DNA of 64,000 nt from Methylophilaceae bacterium (GTDB lineage: Bacteria > Pseudomonadota > Gammaproteobacteria > Burkholderiales > Methylophilaceae). Positions within the stretch are counted from its first letter, which is position 1; each line of letters begins with the position of its first letter. Under the pieces are notes generated by a model. It was not told the origin of the DNA. It saw only the letters and a list, made by a program, of their open reading frames with translations, and ran no database searches. Position numbers and translations under genes: made by a program. Positions 9,451 to 19,447 of the stretch are shown here, piece after piece. The stretch spans positions 558,001 to 622,000 of the forward strand of contig JABFRO010000001.1 of assembly GCA_013141125.1 (NCBI GenBank). Direction: 5' to 3'.

Positions 9451-11523
9451 CTAACTTCTACTATAAAGTTGATAGCGGTTTCTGCCTGATTGCTTGGCGA
9501 CATACATCGCCTGATCGGCTTGACGCAATAGCGTATCGGGATCTTCGGAATTACTAGGAAAAATACTGACACCGATACTGGCACCAACGCAAATTTCTTT
9601 TTGATTGAGTGAAATGGGCCGGGCGATGGCGAGCAACAGCCTATCCAGCATGGAGGTATAATCTTCCATCTCGTCCAGACCGTACAACAAGACCACAAAC
9701 TCATCGCCGCCTAGACGTGCCACCGTATCACCACCACGTATGTTGTCACCAATGCGCTTGGCAACTTCAATTAAAACCTGATCGCCCGCTTCATGCCCCA
9801 GACTGTCGTTAATGATTTTAAAACCGTCAAGATCCAGATAACAAACGCCTAACAGATGCTTTTCGCGCCGGGCTTGAGCAAGAGCCTGTTGCATGCGGTC
9901 GGCCAGTAACATGCGGTTGGGCAAGCCAGTCAGTGCATCATGCTGGGCGATGCGTTGCAGCTCCTGCTGATGTTGCTTGAGATAGGTAATGTCGGAAGAA
10001 ATGCCGACAAAATGGGTGATTTTCCCGGCAGTGTTTTTTACCGCAGAAATGTTGAGCAACACGGCATAAACCTCGCCATTCTTTTTGCGGTTCCACAACT
10101 CGCCGTTCCAATAACCACTGGCTTCAATAGCCTGCCAAACTGCCTGATAAAACTCACGGTTGTGCAAACCCGATTGCAGAATGCGCGGATTCTTGCCCAG
10201 TATTTCATCACGGCCATAGCCGGTATCGCGGGTAAAAGCAGTATTGATCTCAACCACATTGCTATGCGCATCGGTAATCATGATGCTTTCCTGCGCATGG
10301 GCAAAAACACTGGCCGACAAGCGCAGTGATTCATCGGCTTGCTTCTGTTCACTAATATCCACACAGGCACCGATATAGCCCAAAAACTCGCCTCCAGGAT
10401 CAAAACGCGGCATACCACTGTCGTGAATCCAGCGATATTCCCCACTATGGTGCTTCAAGCGATACTCCATCTTGAATGGCTGACGCTGGTTGAAATGTTC
10501 AACATAACAATCCACGCAACGCTGAAAATCCTCCGGGTGCAAGCCCTTCGTCCAGCCATTATCCATTTCCTGCGCCATAGTGTGACCGGTGAAATCCAGC
10601 CAGCCCTGACTGAACCAGTTACACAATTGATCTGTGCCTGAAGTCCAGATGAGCAAAGGAGCAGAATTGGCAATATTGCGAAAACGCTCTTCGCTTTCAC
10701 GCAATTGCGCTTCAATCTGCTTGCGTTCGGTAATGTCGGTTTGCGTGCCTATCATGCGCAAAGGTTTGCCATCGGCCGTGCGGCTCACCACCATGCCACG
10801 CGCATAAATCCACTTATAACTGCCATCTTTGCAACGCATGCGATTTTCCGTGGTGTAAATCGGCGTTTTCCCATCAAAATAGGCTTGGATGTCCGCTTGC
10901 ACTTGCGCCTTGTCATCCGGGTGTATGCGTTCAAGCCATTCGCTACGACTTTCCTTGAGCTCACCATCGGTGTAACCCAGCATTTCCACATAACGTTTGG
11001 AGTGATGCGCCTCACCGGTTTGCAGATTAACGTCCCACACCCCTTCCGCTGCACCTTCCAATGCAAACTTCCAGCGCTCCTCACTCAGGCGCAAGGCTTC
11101 TTCGGCTTGCTTGAATTCCGTGATATTGGTGTGTGAAATTACCGCGCCTTTACGACCGCCATCAAGCGGCATGACTTTCATTTTGAACCAGCGCTTTTGA
11201 TCCGGCGTGTGACAAGCATATTCAAGGCTAAAGGAAGGTAAGCGGCCATCCAGCACCGCTTGAATACCTACGCGCGGATCAGGATGATTGGGGATGTCAG
11301 CTTCGCCGCATGACGTACAACACGCCTGCAAATAATTACTGCCAACGCCTATGTTAACTATGGGCTGGCCTGATTCCCGGCCACTTTCAATAGCAAACTT
11401 GCGCCAGGGTTCATTCACCAGCGTAATCACCCCTTTGCTGTTGATGACCGCAATTTCATCAGCCACCGAATCCAGAATGATTCTGGTGAAAGCTTCGGCA
11501 TCATTTAAACGCAACAACTCCAT
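9451..11523 (-). CDS. PAS-domain diguanylate cyclase
   Basis: 690 residues. About four PAS/PAC sensory modules span residues 10-510. The first has a Cys cluster (Cys68, Cys69, Cys72 and Cys104). They are followed by a GGDEF domain with an intact active site GGDEF at 605-609. A product-inhibition I-site RGGD lies five residues upstream. No EAL domain and no membrane segment are present, so it should be a soluble cyclic-di-GMP synthase responding to internal cues. The PAS-1 cysteines could bind a metal or sense redox, which is inference. It is a single-gene unit ending next to the convergent methyltransferase gene. Confidence 0.9.
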   Translation of the reverse strand: MELLRLNDAEAFTRIILDSVADEIAVINSKGVITLVNEPWRKFAIESGRESGQPIVNIGVGSNYLQACCTSCGEADIPNHPDPRVGIQAVLDGRLPSFSLEYACHTPDQKRWFKMKVMPLDGGRKGAVISHTNITEFKQAEEALRLSEERWKFALEGAAEGVWDVNLQTGEAHHSKRYVEMLGYTDGELKESRSEWLERIHPDDKAQVQADIQAYFDGKTPIYTTENRMRCKDGSYKWIYARGMVVSRTADGKPLRMIGTQTDITERKQIEAQLRESEERFRNIANSAPLLIWTSGTDQLCNWFSQGWLDFTGHTMAQEMDNGWTKGLHPEDFQRCVDCYVEHFNQRQPFKMEYRLKHHSGEYRWIHDSGMPRFDPGGEFLGYIGACVDISEQKQADESLRLSASVFAHAQESIMITDAHSNVVEINTAFTRDTGYGRDEILGKNPRILQSGLHNREFYQAVWQAIEASGYWNGELWNRKKNGEVYAVLLNISAVKNTAGKITHFVGISSDITYLKQHQQELQRIAQHDALTGLPNRMLLADRMQQALAQARREKHLLGVCYLDLDGFKIINDSLGHEAGDQVLIEVAKRIGDNIRGGDTVARLGGDEFVVLLYGLDEMEDYTSMLDRLLLAIARPISLNQKEICVGASIGVSIFPSNSEDPDTLLRQADQAMYVAKQSGRNRYQLYSRS

Positions 11524-11917
11524 CGCTATGGCCTTTTACTAAAAAATAGTTCCAACCCAGTCAATACAAGCCCGAGCTTATCTAGTGGGGATTGAACACC
11601 CTGTTTTCTGGTTCACCTTCGGACTCACCAGTGGGCATAAAAAACACCTAATGCTAATCCAACAAACATCAAACGGCCCCGACATCAGCAATTTAACATT
11701 TATACGCTGATAAAACTACAGCAAACGGTATTGCCTACCACGCTAACCAAGATTTGGCAATAGTCTATTCGGGCTAATTTATTAATTTAGAATTATCCAT
11801 GTGTATATTCGGGAAAAACTCCTATTGTCCGTCAGTGGATCGGGAATTAATCTAAGCCACAAGTAAGAAGTTCTCCTACATTTTATTTTATGCAATTAAA
11901 TCAGATGTGAATGCAAG
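11524..11917. other. Gene-free stretch upstream of a TonB receptor
   Basis: 394 AT-rich bases between the divergent diguanylate cyclase and TonB-receptor genes. No convincing small gene, terminator or RNA was recognised. It presumably holds the promoters of both genes; no clear -35/-10 pair could be picked. Confidence 0.5.
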
Positions 11918-14782
11918 GTGTTTATTAGATGCTTCAAGAGTAAAGCGTATTTGCGTCCGAATTATGTCATCTGCAACTGCAAACCCAAACATAAAAACAA
12001 GCCTAAAAATATAAAAGCAAACCTACAAAGTGCAGTTAAAAAATACAAAGTGCAGTTAAAAATTCGACTATATCCTGAAAAAAAGTATCGCTTACATTTG
12101 CTCTTTCATTTCCTGCTATTAGGCTTATTGTCAAACAACCATACGCATTTATATGCCGCTGAACCAATTAAAGAATTTGACGCAATGAATGTTTCAGCGC
12201 CGTTACTTACTGCCGACACCAAGGCTAATGCAGACATTGACACAGCACAGACAAAGCATGTGCCGATGAGCACATCCGATGGTCAGACACTAGAAAAATC
12301 TGCCGACACCGTGGAATTACCAACCATTCAGGTCAAGGCCAAAAAGTTTCGTGTCATCACACCCATGCCAGGTGTGGTCATTGATAACAAACAGTCAACC
12401 ACCAATATTCAAAGCGCATCTGGCAAAGAATTGGCCGAATCCAAAGCCCTCAATGTGACCGAATTCATGAACGGTGAAATGCAGTCTGTTTCCACCAGTG
12501 ATTATGCAGGCAACCCGTTTCAGCAGGATTTGAATTACCGTGGCTTTACCGCTTCGCCATCTATTGGCACCGCGCAGGGTATTTCTGTTTATCTGGATGG
12601 CGTGCGCGTCAATGAAGCCTTTGGCGAAGTGGTCAATTGGGATTTGATTCCCATGAATGCACTCGCCAGCCTGGACATGATCCCCGGTTCCAACCCCATG
12701 TTCGGACTGAACACGCTGGGCGGTGCGCTGGCACTTAGAACAAAAACCGGCTTTACCGATAACCACGCCAGAGGGCAGATTCTTGCCGGATCCTGGGGAC
12801 GTAAGCAAGTGCAGCTTTCCAATGGTTTTAATAACGGCACATTGGGATTATTTAGCGCACTCAGTTATTTTGATGAAGAAGGCTGGCGCAAAAACTCGCC
12901 CAGTAATCTATGGCAGATTTATAACAACGCCACTCTCAAATTTCGCTATGGCGAAATCAACCTAAGCGCACTGAACGTCGGGACACATCTCACTGGCAAC
13001 GGCTTGTTACCGGTTGAAACAACCGCGATAGACAGAAGCGCAGTTTTCACTTCGCCTGACGAATCGAAAAATAGCTTAGGCCACTACAACCTGAATGCTC
13101 GATTCGATTTATCCGATTTTGCAAGTATTTCTGTATTGACCTACCGTCGGAAAGTGGATCAATCCGCCATCGGTGCTGATTTTTTTGAGAACTACAAAGC
13201 TCTACAAAATGCATGGGGTGGGCCGGATATGAACGGCGACGGAATTGATGATGTGGGTTTGCTGAATGGCCTGTTCAATCGTTCACAGCTTAATCAAAAC
13301 TCAAAAGGCAGTGCACTGCAATTATCGCTTGATCTGGAAAAGCACCAATTTACCCTGGGAGCCACTTACGACAATAACAACATCAAATTTACACAGTCTC
13401 AACAACTTGCCGAGATTGATGAAAATCACTATTTATCCCTGCCCACCGATCCGGTTTTTGCCGAGTTTGGATATAGCAATGAAACCAGCCTTCCCGGCAT
13501 CATCCGCAATAATTTGAAAGGCAGTAGCACTACCAAAAGTATTTTTTTCAGCGATACCTGGTCGCCTATAGATACACTGCATATTACTTATGGAGCCAGA
13601 TTTAACTGGACTAATGTCAAAAATACGCTGCGCTCGGATCGCGGTAAGGATTTGCATAACTTCGTCCCTAGAGATTTCACAAAAATAAACGACCGTTGCC
13701 GCAGAAATTCGCGCGATTTTACAGCCCGCTGGATGTGTACCGAGGGGGATTATGACTATTACAGTTTTAATCCTGCACTGGGCTTGGCTTGGGAGCCAAT
13801 CGAAAACTTAACGGTCTATGGCAATATCAGCCGTGGGGCAAGAACGCCATCCGTCATTGAGTTGGGCTGCGCCAAGGATCACACACTGGACGGCGTGCAA
13901 AATAACAGCACCAATATGCAGTTTGGTTGCTCAATACCCACAGCACTTTCAGCCGATCCCTATTTAAAACAAGTGCGCTCAACCTCCTATGAAATGGGCT
14001 TGCGTGGTAGCCATGCCGGATTTGACTGGAATCTGGGCACGTTTCGCACTGAATTAACAGATGACATTCTATTTGTGCCTCTGGGACGAAAAAATCGTGG
14101 CGTATTTGATAATTTCGGCCAGACTTTGCGCCAAGGCATAGAAATAGGCATGAAGGGCGAAATTGGCAAAAGCAAACTTGGCCTGAATTACACTTTTATG
14201 CGTGCAACTTACGAATCACCCGCGCAACTGATCAACGAATCCAATAGCAGCAACACTGCCCCCACCACCATACAGTCTTACATCAATATCAGGCCGGGGG
14301 ACGAATTGGCAGGTATGCCGCGCCACATCGTGCAAGCCAGCTGGAATTACCGTTTCAATGACCGCTTTGATACTACCTTGAGCATGGTCACCCACTCATC
14401 CTCCTTTGTGCGCGGCAATGAAAATAATGACCACGTCGCCAGGGCTGCCAGTCACCAGATTGGCAGCGGCGCTGACCGCGATCCGCTGGACTATATCGGC
14501 AGCGGAAAAGTTGCGGGCTATACCGTATTGAATTTAAAAGCGAATTACAAATTCGATCATGGCATCACGCTATTTGCCAAGGTCGATAACCTGCTGAATA
14601 AAAACTATGCGACAGCAGGAGATCTGGGTAAAAACGGCTTCGCGGCCTCCGGCAGCTTTGTAGCGGAAGCCAACAACTGGAAAAAAACCACATTTATAGG
14701 CTCAGGCGCGCCATTAGCTATCTGGGTAGGCCTGAATTTTGACATGGACTGGAAAAAACTCAAAAAACAGGAAAACGATTAA
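11918..14782 (+). CDS. TonB-dependent outer-membrane receptor (paralogue 1)
   Basis: Up to 954 residues. A hydrophobic export signal lies at about residues 59-82, ending LYAAEP. A TonB-box-like segment (LPTIQVKA) and a plug domain follow (GISVYLDGVRVNEAFG, PGSNPMFGLNTLGGAL), then a 22-strand-type barrel rich in aromatic strand ends. There is no ATG before the signal: the frame opens with GTG at 11918, and another GTG at 12050 would give a normal-length signal peptide. A 20-bp tandem duplication (12024-12062) lies between them and shifts frame, so the first 45 residues may not be real. The receptor at 17050 is a clear paralogue. Two PEP-CTERM genes follow. Substrate unknown. Confidence 0.85.
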   Translation: MFIRCFKSKAYLRPNYVICNCKPKHKNKPKNIKANLQSAVKKYKVQLKIRLYPEKKYRLHLLFHFLLLGLLSNNHTHLYAAEPIKEFDAMNVSAPLLTADTKANADIDTAQTKHVPMSTSDGQTLEKSADTVELPTIQVKAKKFRVITPMPGVVIDNKQSTTNIQSASGKELAESKALNVTEFMNGEMQSVSTSDYAGNPFQQDLNYRGFTASPSIGTAQGISVYLDGVRVNEAFGEVVNWDLIPMNALASLDMIPGSNPMFGLNTLGGALALRTKTGFTDNHARGQILAGSWGRKQVQLSNGFNNGTLGLFSALSYFDEEGWRKNSPSNLWQIYNNATLKFRYGEINLSALNVGTHLTGNGLLPVETTAIDRSAVFTSPDESKNSLGHYNLNARFDLSDFASISVLTYRRKVDQSAIGADFFENYKALQNAWGGPDMNGDGIDDVGLLNGLFNRSQLNQNSKGSALQLSLDLEKHQFTLGATYDNNNIKFTQSQQLAEIDENHYLSLPTDPVFAEFGYSNETSLPGIIRNNLKGSSTTKSIFFSDTWSPIDTLHITYGARFNWTNVKNTLRSDRGKDLHNFVPRDFTKINDRCRRNSRDFTARWMCTEGDYDYYSFNPALGLAWEPIENLTVYGNISRGARTPSVIELGCAKDHTLDGVQNNSTNMQFGCSIPTALSADPYLKQVRSTSYEMGLRGSHAGFDWNLGTFRTELTDDILFVPLGRKNRGVFDNFGQTLRQGIEIGMKGEIGKSKLGLNYTFMRATYESPAQLINESNSSNTAPTTIQSYINIRPGDELAGMPRHIVQASWNYRFNDRFDTTLSMVTHSSSFVRGNENNDHVARAASHQIGSGADRDPLDYIGSGKVAGYTVLNLKANYKFDHGITLFAKVDNLLNKNYATAGDLGKNGFAASGSFVAEANNWKKTTFIGSGAPLAIWVGLNFDMDWKKLKKQEND
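12024..12062 (+). repeat. Two-copy 20-bp tandem duplication at receptor 5' end
   Basis: The unit TACAAAGTGCAGTTAAAAAA occurs twice in direct succession, the second copy one A shorter. Because 20 is not a multiple of three, the two copies are read in different frames and the duplication determines which upstream codons join the signal peptide. Confidence 0.85.
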
Positions 14783-15028
14783 CAATCCAGCAGCCTACTC
14801 AAATCATAAGCGGCTGTTTGGGAGTTTGTTATTGCAGGGCTTGGTAAGCATTGGTCTATCTACTAATGATTGCAAAGAAGGTGAGTTTAATCCGGGTGAT
14901 TGAACTTTTTAAATGAAGTAATTGAGGAAATCGCCGGTTTTATATTTCCGCAAGTTGATGAAATTAACAACTACGCAGAACAAATAATTCGGCTCTTTCT
15001 TTGATTACGTATTTTTTGGAGATTTAAT

Positions 15029-15904
15029 ATGAAAGTAAAAAGTATAGTTCTAGCCACTATGTTGGCAACAGCGTCATCCGCTTACGCGGGTAATTTTGTC
15101 AACCTGACCAACGGCGATGCTGGAACGCTGAGCGCGGCGAACGGTGGCCTTATCAGCGGCACAACTAATCCTAATACAGATAAATTGTATATTGAAACCT
15201 TGAGTGCTACATATCTTGCCGGATATGACAATCTGACTGGGCCGATTGATGATGGCACAGGCGATATTGTGGCCACCTCCATTAACTACAGAGCGTTCAC
15301 TGGTGCAGCTACAACCAGTACCGGCACGCTGAATCTGCTGGATTGGCACGTAACTCGCGCGGTTGATTTGGCTGCAGGTTCAGCACAAGCCGATATTTAC
15401 GATTTTGTTTATCGTGACAGCGCTGATAATCAATTGGTGTTTGGTACGCGTTACCTGAACCGCGTGGATAATAACGAAGAGGCCAATTTTGTTTATCGTT
15501 ATGGTTTTAAAGAAGGCTCAACCGAATTTTCAACCGCTTCAGCCTGGACATTTGTAACAGACTATGACTTGCGCCAATACCGCGCAGGCCGCACCAATGA
15601 CAACACTTATGATCTTACACAAGTTTATGATGCCAATACTGTGCAACAAAAAGGCGACTTCAGCTTAAGTGAAGGTAACCCTTGGTCTGGTTTATTGTTG
15701 GTTAAAACCAATGCCCAATACTACAAGCAAGGGGACCAAGCCATTGGTTTTTTCCAGGCTGGTGAAGAAGGTCAAGCGCGGATCGGTGGCTACATCGGCG
15801 GCTTTGTACCTACAGCCGCCGCCGTACCAGAGCCGGAAAGCTACGCCATGCTATTAGCAGGTTTGGGTCTGATTGGCTTCGCTGCTCGTCGTCGTAAAAT
15901 CTAA
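15029..15904 (+). CDS. PEP-CTERM sorting-domain secreted protein A
   Basis: 291 residues. A cleavable signal peptide (residues 1-20, ending SAYAG) is followed by a Thr/Ala/Gly/Asn-rich beta-type body. The C-terminal sorting signal consists of VPEPESYAMLLAGLG, a hydrophobic helix and the basic tail AARRRKI. PEP-CTERM signals are recognised and cleaved by exosortase, leading to surface or extracellular delivery in exopolysaccharide-producing Gram-negatives. The body has no recognised domain. TTGGAG lies 7 bases before the ATG. It is 70 bases upstream of a second PEP-CTERM gene, and both sit between paralogous TonB receptors, suggesting a shared envelope role. Confidence 0.85.
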   Translation: MKVKSIVLATMLATASSAYAGNFVNLTNGDAGTLSAANGGLISGTTNPNTDKLYIETLSATYLAGYDNLTGPIDDGTGDIVATSINYRAFTGAATTSTGTLNLLDWHVTRAVDLAAGSAQADIYDFVYRDSADNQLVFGTRYLNRVDNNEEANFVYRYGFKEGSTEFSTASAWTFVTDYDLRQYRAGRTNDNTYDLTQVYDANTVQQKGDFSLSEGNPWSGLLLVKTNAQYYKQGDQAIGFFQAGEEGQARIGGYIGGFVPTAAAVPEPESYAMLLAGLGLIGFAARRRKI

Positions 15905-15974
15905 AAAAAGAGCGGGAGCACCAGCTTCCGCCAAATCATTTATTCATTAAAGCAGATACAGAGGAACAGTTGCA

Positions 15975-16829
15975 ATGAAAACAAAAATTTTAAAACAAAC
16001 CCTATTGAGTGCCTTATTGGCTTCTGGCGCAAACACAGTTAGTGCGCAAACCGTCACTTTTGACTACAACTATCTGGCCGGCGTTACCACAGGTACTGCT
16101 TTACAGACTATTAACGCAGCATCCAGCGCTTATCTTGCAAGCAAAATTGGCTCTGTCACTTTGACCGATTTGTCTGATTTGGCATTGGGTGATGGCGCGT
16201 CAGGTGTTCGTGCAACCATTTCATTGAATAACCTGAATCAGTTTTCCAGTGGCACAGGTTCCATTTACATCAGTTCATTTGAACTGAATTTTGCTGGAAC
16301 CAGTATCGCTTCTGGCGGTGCCTCTGATCTGGTCAATAACACATTCACCAGCACCCCTAACTGGCGTCAAGTAAGTGGCGTGAATGTTGATCTAACTAGA
16401 GCAGCGCCGATTGAGTTTGAAGAAGATGGCAATGTTAATGGTTGGGGGCAGGCCTTTACAGGTGACCCAAGCTTCGAGCAAGAAATTAACTTTGTTGGCC
16501 AAACCTTCACCAATGGCCAATCCTCTACGGTTGATTTTTTAAATACCAATGGTTATAACGGTTTTTCTGTGGCAAATTTACTGGCAAATCCGGTCAAAAA
16601 CACACAAATCAACACACTGAACCCTGGTGCACGTCCTGATGTTTACTCCTGGATTAAAATTAGAAGCACAACGAGCGGTATTCTTAGTACAACCGCTGGA
16701 CTGGTCACGACTAACGCTACTGGCGCGCAGCTGGTTAACGTGGTGGCTGTACCAGAACCTGAAACCTACGCATTACTGCTGGCAGGCTTGGGTTTAGTCG
16801 GCTTTATGGCACGTCGCCGCTCAATATAA
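15975..16829 (+). CDS. PEP-CTERM sorting-domain secreted protein B
   Basis: 284 residues. A signal peptide (1-25, ending VSAQT) is followed by a Ser/Thr/Asn-rich body. The C-terminal PEP-CTERM signal is VPEPETYALLLAGLG, a membrane helix and MARRRSI. The tail closely resembles that of the preceding protein, but the bodies are not obviously alike. GAGGAA precedes the ATG. It is probably co-transcribed with protein A across a 70-base gap containing a GC-rich hairpin. No catalytic motif is seen. Cleavage by an exosortase encoded elsewhere is expected from the family. Confidence 0.85.
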   Translation: MKTKILKQTLLSALLASGANTVSAQTVTFDYNYLAGVTTGTALQTINAASSAYLASKIGSVTLTDLSDLALGDGASGVRATISLNNLNQFSSGTGSIYISSFELNFAGTSIASGGASDLVNNTFTSTPNWRQVSGVNVDLTRAAPIEFEEDGNVNGWGQAFTGDPSFEQEINFVGQTFTNGQSSTVDFLNTNGYNGFSVANLLANPVKNTQINTLNPGARPDVYSWIKIRSTTSGILSTTAGLVTTNATGAQLVNVVAVPEPETYALLLAGLGLVGFMARRRSI

Positions 16830-16874
16830 TGAGCGAAATATCTTGTTGATACAAGGTAGCTAATAATAGACCAT

Positions 16875-16899
16875 AGGGGTAGGTGTCGAGCCTGCCCCT
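16875..16899. terminator. Hairpin after PEP-CTERM pair
   Basis: AGGGGTAGG / CCTGCCCCT with one G-T pair and a 7-base loop. There is no T-tract, so terminator function is uncertain. Confidence 0.35.
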
Positions 16900-17049
16900 A
16901 ACGCTTTGCACTGGTACTTTACATGACGCTGTTCAATCTAAAAAAATCTACGGCATTCGCAATGGTTTATTTTTAGCAAACATCTCCGACACGCGCCTAA
17001 CTGCACACTTTGAAGTAAAATCAGCCCACTTGAAAACTGGAGAATAGCC

Positions 17050-19371
17050 ATGCAACGCCCTGCAACATTCCGCCTTAAATTAATCACCATTCTGGTTGCC
17101 AGCGCTTTAAACGCACCGCATTTGGCCGCTGCCGAAAATAAAGTCGATACTCTGGAAACCGGCACTGTAGACGTAGTGGGCACCACACCGCTTTCCACAC
17201 TGGGCATTCCCATTGAGCAAGTGCCTTCCAATGTGCAGGTGGCCAAAGGCCGCGATATTCAGGAGCAGCATGGCCTGACTTTAGCTGATTTTTTGAACCA
17301 GAATCTGTCCGGCGTGAACATCAACGAAACGCAGAATAACCCCTACCAACCCGATGTGAATTTTCATGGTTTTAGCGCTTCGCCTCTAGTTGGCACACCA
17401 CAAGGCATTTCGGTGTATCAGGATGGTGTGCGCGTTAATGAGCCGTTTGGCGATACCGTCAATTGGGATTTGATTCCGCAAAATGCCATTGCCGGTATTA
17501 CCCTGATCCCAGGCTCCAATCCCTTATTCGGATTGAATACCCTGGGCGGCGCACTATCGGTGCAAACCAAAAGCGGCGAACATTTTCAGGGCGGTGGCAT
17601 ACAGCTTTCCGGCGGCTCCTTTGGCCGTGCCGCGTTGGAAGCCGAATTCGGCAACAAGCTGGATAACGGTTTGAGTTATTTCTTTGCCGGAAATGTGTTT
17701 CACGAGGATGGCTGGCGTGATGGTTCGCCTTCTGAGGTGCGTCAGGGCTTTGGCAAGATAGGCTGGCAGGATGAAAAAACCGATGTGGATATCAGCTTCT
17801 CGCTGGCAGACAACAACCTCACCGGCAATGGTTATCAACCGCAATCCTTACTAAATAGCCTGGGTTATTCTTCCATCTATTCCAAGCCCGACAACACACA
17901 AAGTCAATTGGGATTCCTCAACGGAAAAGCCAGTCACTGGTTCACCGATGCGCTGTTACTGACGGCCAATGCTTATTACCGCCACAACAGCACCCATACA
18001 TTCAATGGCGATCAAAATGGAGATTGGGCTACCCCCGGTGATGATGAAGGTGTCATCAACCGCACCCATGTCAATCAGGATGGCTATGGCGGCGCGCTGC
18101 AATTGACCTGGGTCGCGAATAAAAACCAGCTGGTGGCTGGCATCAGCTATGACGGCGCGGATATTAATTTCAATCAAAGCAGTCAATTGTTCAGCAGCTT
18201 TGATGCTACGCGCGGCATAGGTGGTACTTTAGGCGACATCACCGCCGATGCGGCTTTCCGTGGCTACACCGACACCTGGAGCATTTTTGCTACCGATACC
18301 TATAATCTTTCACCCAAACTGGCACTCACGCTTTCCGGTCGTTACAACAATACGCACGTAAGCAATCAGGATCAGATCAATCCGCTGGCAGGCTCCGGCT
18401 CACTCACCGGAGCACAAACTTTCGAGCGCTTTAATCCTGCCGTGGGTCTGGCATATAGTTTTTCCAGCAATCTGAATGTTTACGGTGGCTATAACGAAGG
18501 CAATCGCGCGCCCTCCTCCATTGAAATCGGCTGCTCCGATCCCGATTTTCCGTGCAATCTTCCCAATGCCATGGCGGGTGATCCTCCCGTATTGAAACAA
18601 GTCGTCGCCCGCACTTTTGAAGGCGGTGTACGCGGCAAACTGGGCAATATCATCAAGTGGAACATCGCGGCTTACCACACCCGCAGTTCGGATGATTTGC
18701 AATTCATCGCGTCCAATTCTTCAGGTGCCGGTTATTTCAGCAATGTGGGAGATACGCGGCGCTATGGCATTGATTTAGGCATCAATGGCGAAACCGGTGA
18801 TTTCCGCTGGTCGGCAGGTTACAGCTTTATTCGCGCCACCTATGAAAGCAGCTTTGATATCGTTTCAGAAACCAATTCATCAGCCTATGCCAATGCTAGC
18901 GGTGTGGACGTAATCACGGTCAAGCCGGGCGATAACATTCCCGGCATTCCACGCCACCAGCTCAAGCTGCGTGCTGAATGGCGTGCCTTGCCCACCTGGA
19001 CGATAGGTGCCAATGCGGTGCTGTTCTCCGATCAATATGCACGCGGCAATGAAAACAATCAGCATCAGGCCGATGGCGTGAATTTCTTCGGCTCCGGCAA
19101 AGTGGCAGGCTATGCCGTACTCAATCTGGATACGCGCTACAACCTTCCCGGTACCGGCTGGAACTTCTTTGCCAAGGTCAATAATGTGCTGGACAGCAAG
19201 TATTACAGCGGTGGTTTGCTGGGACAGAATGGCTTTGATGCAACTGGTGCATTTGCCAACGGCACGGGTAATCATGAAACTTTCCTCGCCCCCGGCGCAC
19301 CACGCGCGGGCTGGGTAGGTTTGCGCTATGAGTTTGGTGGCAAGAAAGTAGCCAAGGCCAATAACGATTAA
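17050..19371 (+). CDS. TonB-dependent outer-membrane receptor (paralogue 2)
   Basis: 773 residues. It has a signal peptide (about 1-27, ending LAAAEN), a TonB-box-like segment (TVDVVG) and a plug with GISVYQDGVRVNEPFG, NWDLIPQNAI and PGSNPLFGLNTLGGAL. A long barrel follows, ending WVGLRYEFGGKK with a short tail. It shares plug motifs and many barrel stretches with the receptor at 11918. Receptors of this type import iron chelates, cobalamin, metals or carbohydrates using TonB energy, and the ligand cannot be read from sequence. GGAGAAT lies 6 bases before the ATG. A strong bidirectional terminator follows. Confidence 0.9.
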   Translation: MQRPATFRLKLITILVASALNAPHLAAAENKVDTLETGTVDVVGTTPLSTLGIPIEQVPSNVQVAKGRDIQEQHGLTLADFLNQNLSGVNINETQNNPYQPDVNFHGFSASPLVGTPQGISVYQDGVRVNEPFGDTVNWDLIPQNAIAGITLIPGSNPLFGLNTLGGALSVQTKSGEHFQGGGIQLSGGSFGRAALEAEFGNKLDNGLSYFFAGNVFHEDGWRDGSPSEVRQGFGKIGWQDEKTDVDISFSLADNNLTGNGYQPQSLLNSLGYSSIYSKPDNTQSQLGFLNGKASHWFTDALLLTANAYYRHNSTHTFNGDQNGDWATPGDDEGVINRTHVNQDGYGGALQLTWVANKNQLVAGISYDGADINFNQSSQLFSSFDATRGIGGTLGDITADAAFRGYTDTWSIFATDTYNLSPKLALTLSGRYNNTHVSNQDQINPLAGSGSLTGAQTFERFNPAVGLAYSFSSNLNVYGGYNEGNRAPSSIEIGCSDPDFPCNLPNAMAGDPPVLKQVVARTFEGGVRGKLGNIIKWNIAAYHTRSSDDLQFIASNSSGAGYFSNVGDTRRYGIDLGINGETGDFRWSAGYSFIRATYESSFDIVSETNSSAYANASGVDVITVKPGDNIPGIPRHQLKLRAEWRALPTWTIGANAVLFSDQYARGNENNQHQADGVNFFGSGKVAGYAVLNLDTRYNLPGTGWNFFAKVNNVLDSKYYSGGLLGQNGFDATGAFANGTGNHETFLAPGAPRAGWVGLRYEFGGKKVAKANND

Positions 19372-19396
19372 ATGCATTTGATTTGATTTCCCACAC

Positions 19397-19440
19397 AAAA
19401 AAGCCGGTCAAACATCAACGTTTGACCGGCTTTTGTTTTT
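19397..19440. terminator. Bidirectional intrinsic terminator
   Basis: A long stem AAAAGCCGGTCAAAC / GTTTGACCGGCTTTT with a 6-base loop lies between the convergent TonB-receptor and RNA methyltransferase genes. T-runs exist on both strands. Confidence 0.9.
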
Positions 19441-19447
19441 CTGAAGA

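Noticed and set aside
14991-15004. Sigma-54-like GG-N10-G pattern before the first PEP-CTERM gene
   Set aside because: The -12 element reads GA instead of GC and the rest of the -24 box does not match; such patterns occur by chance.
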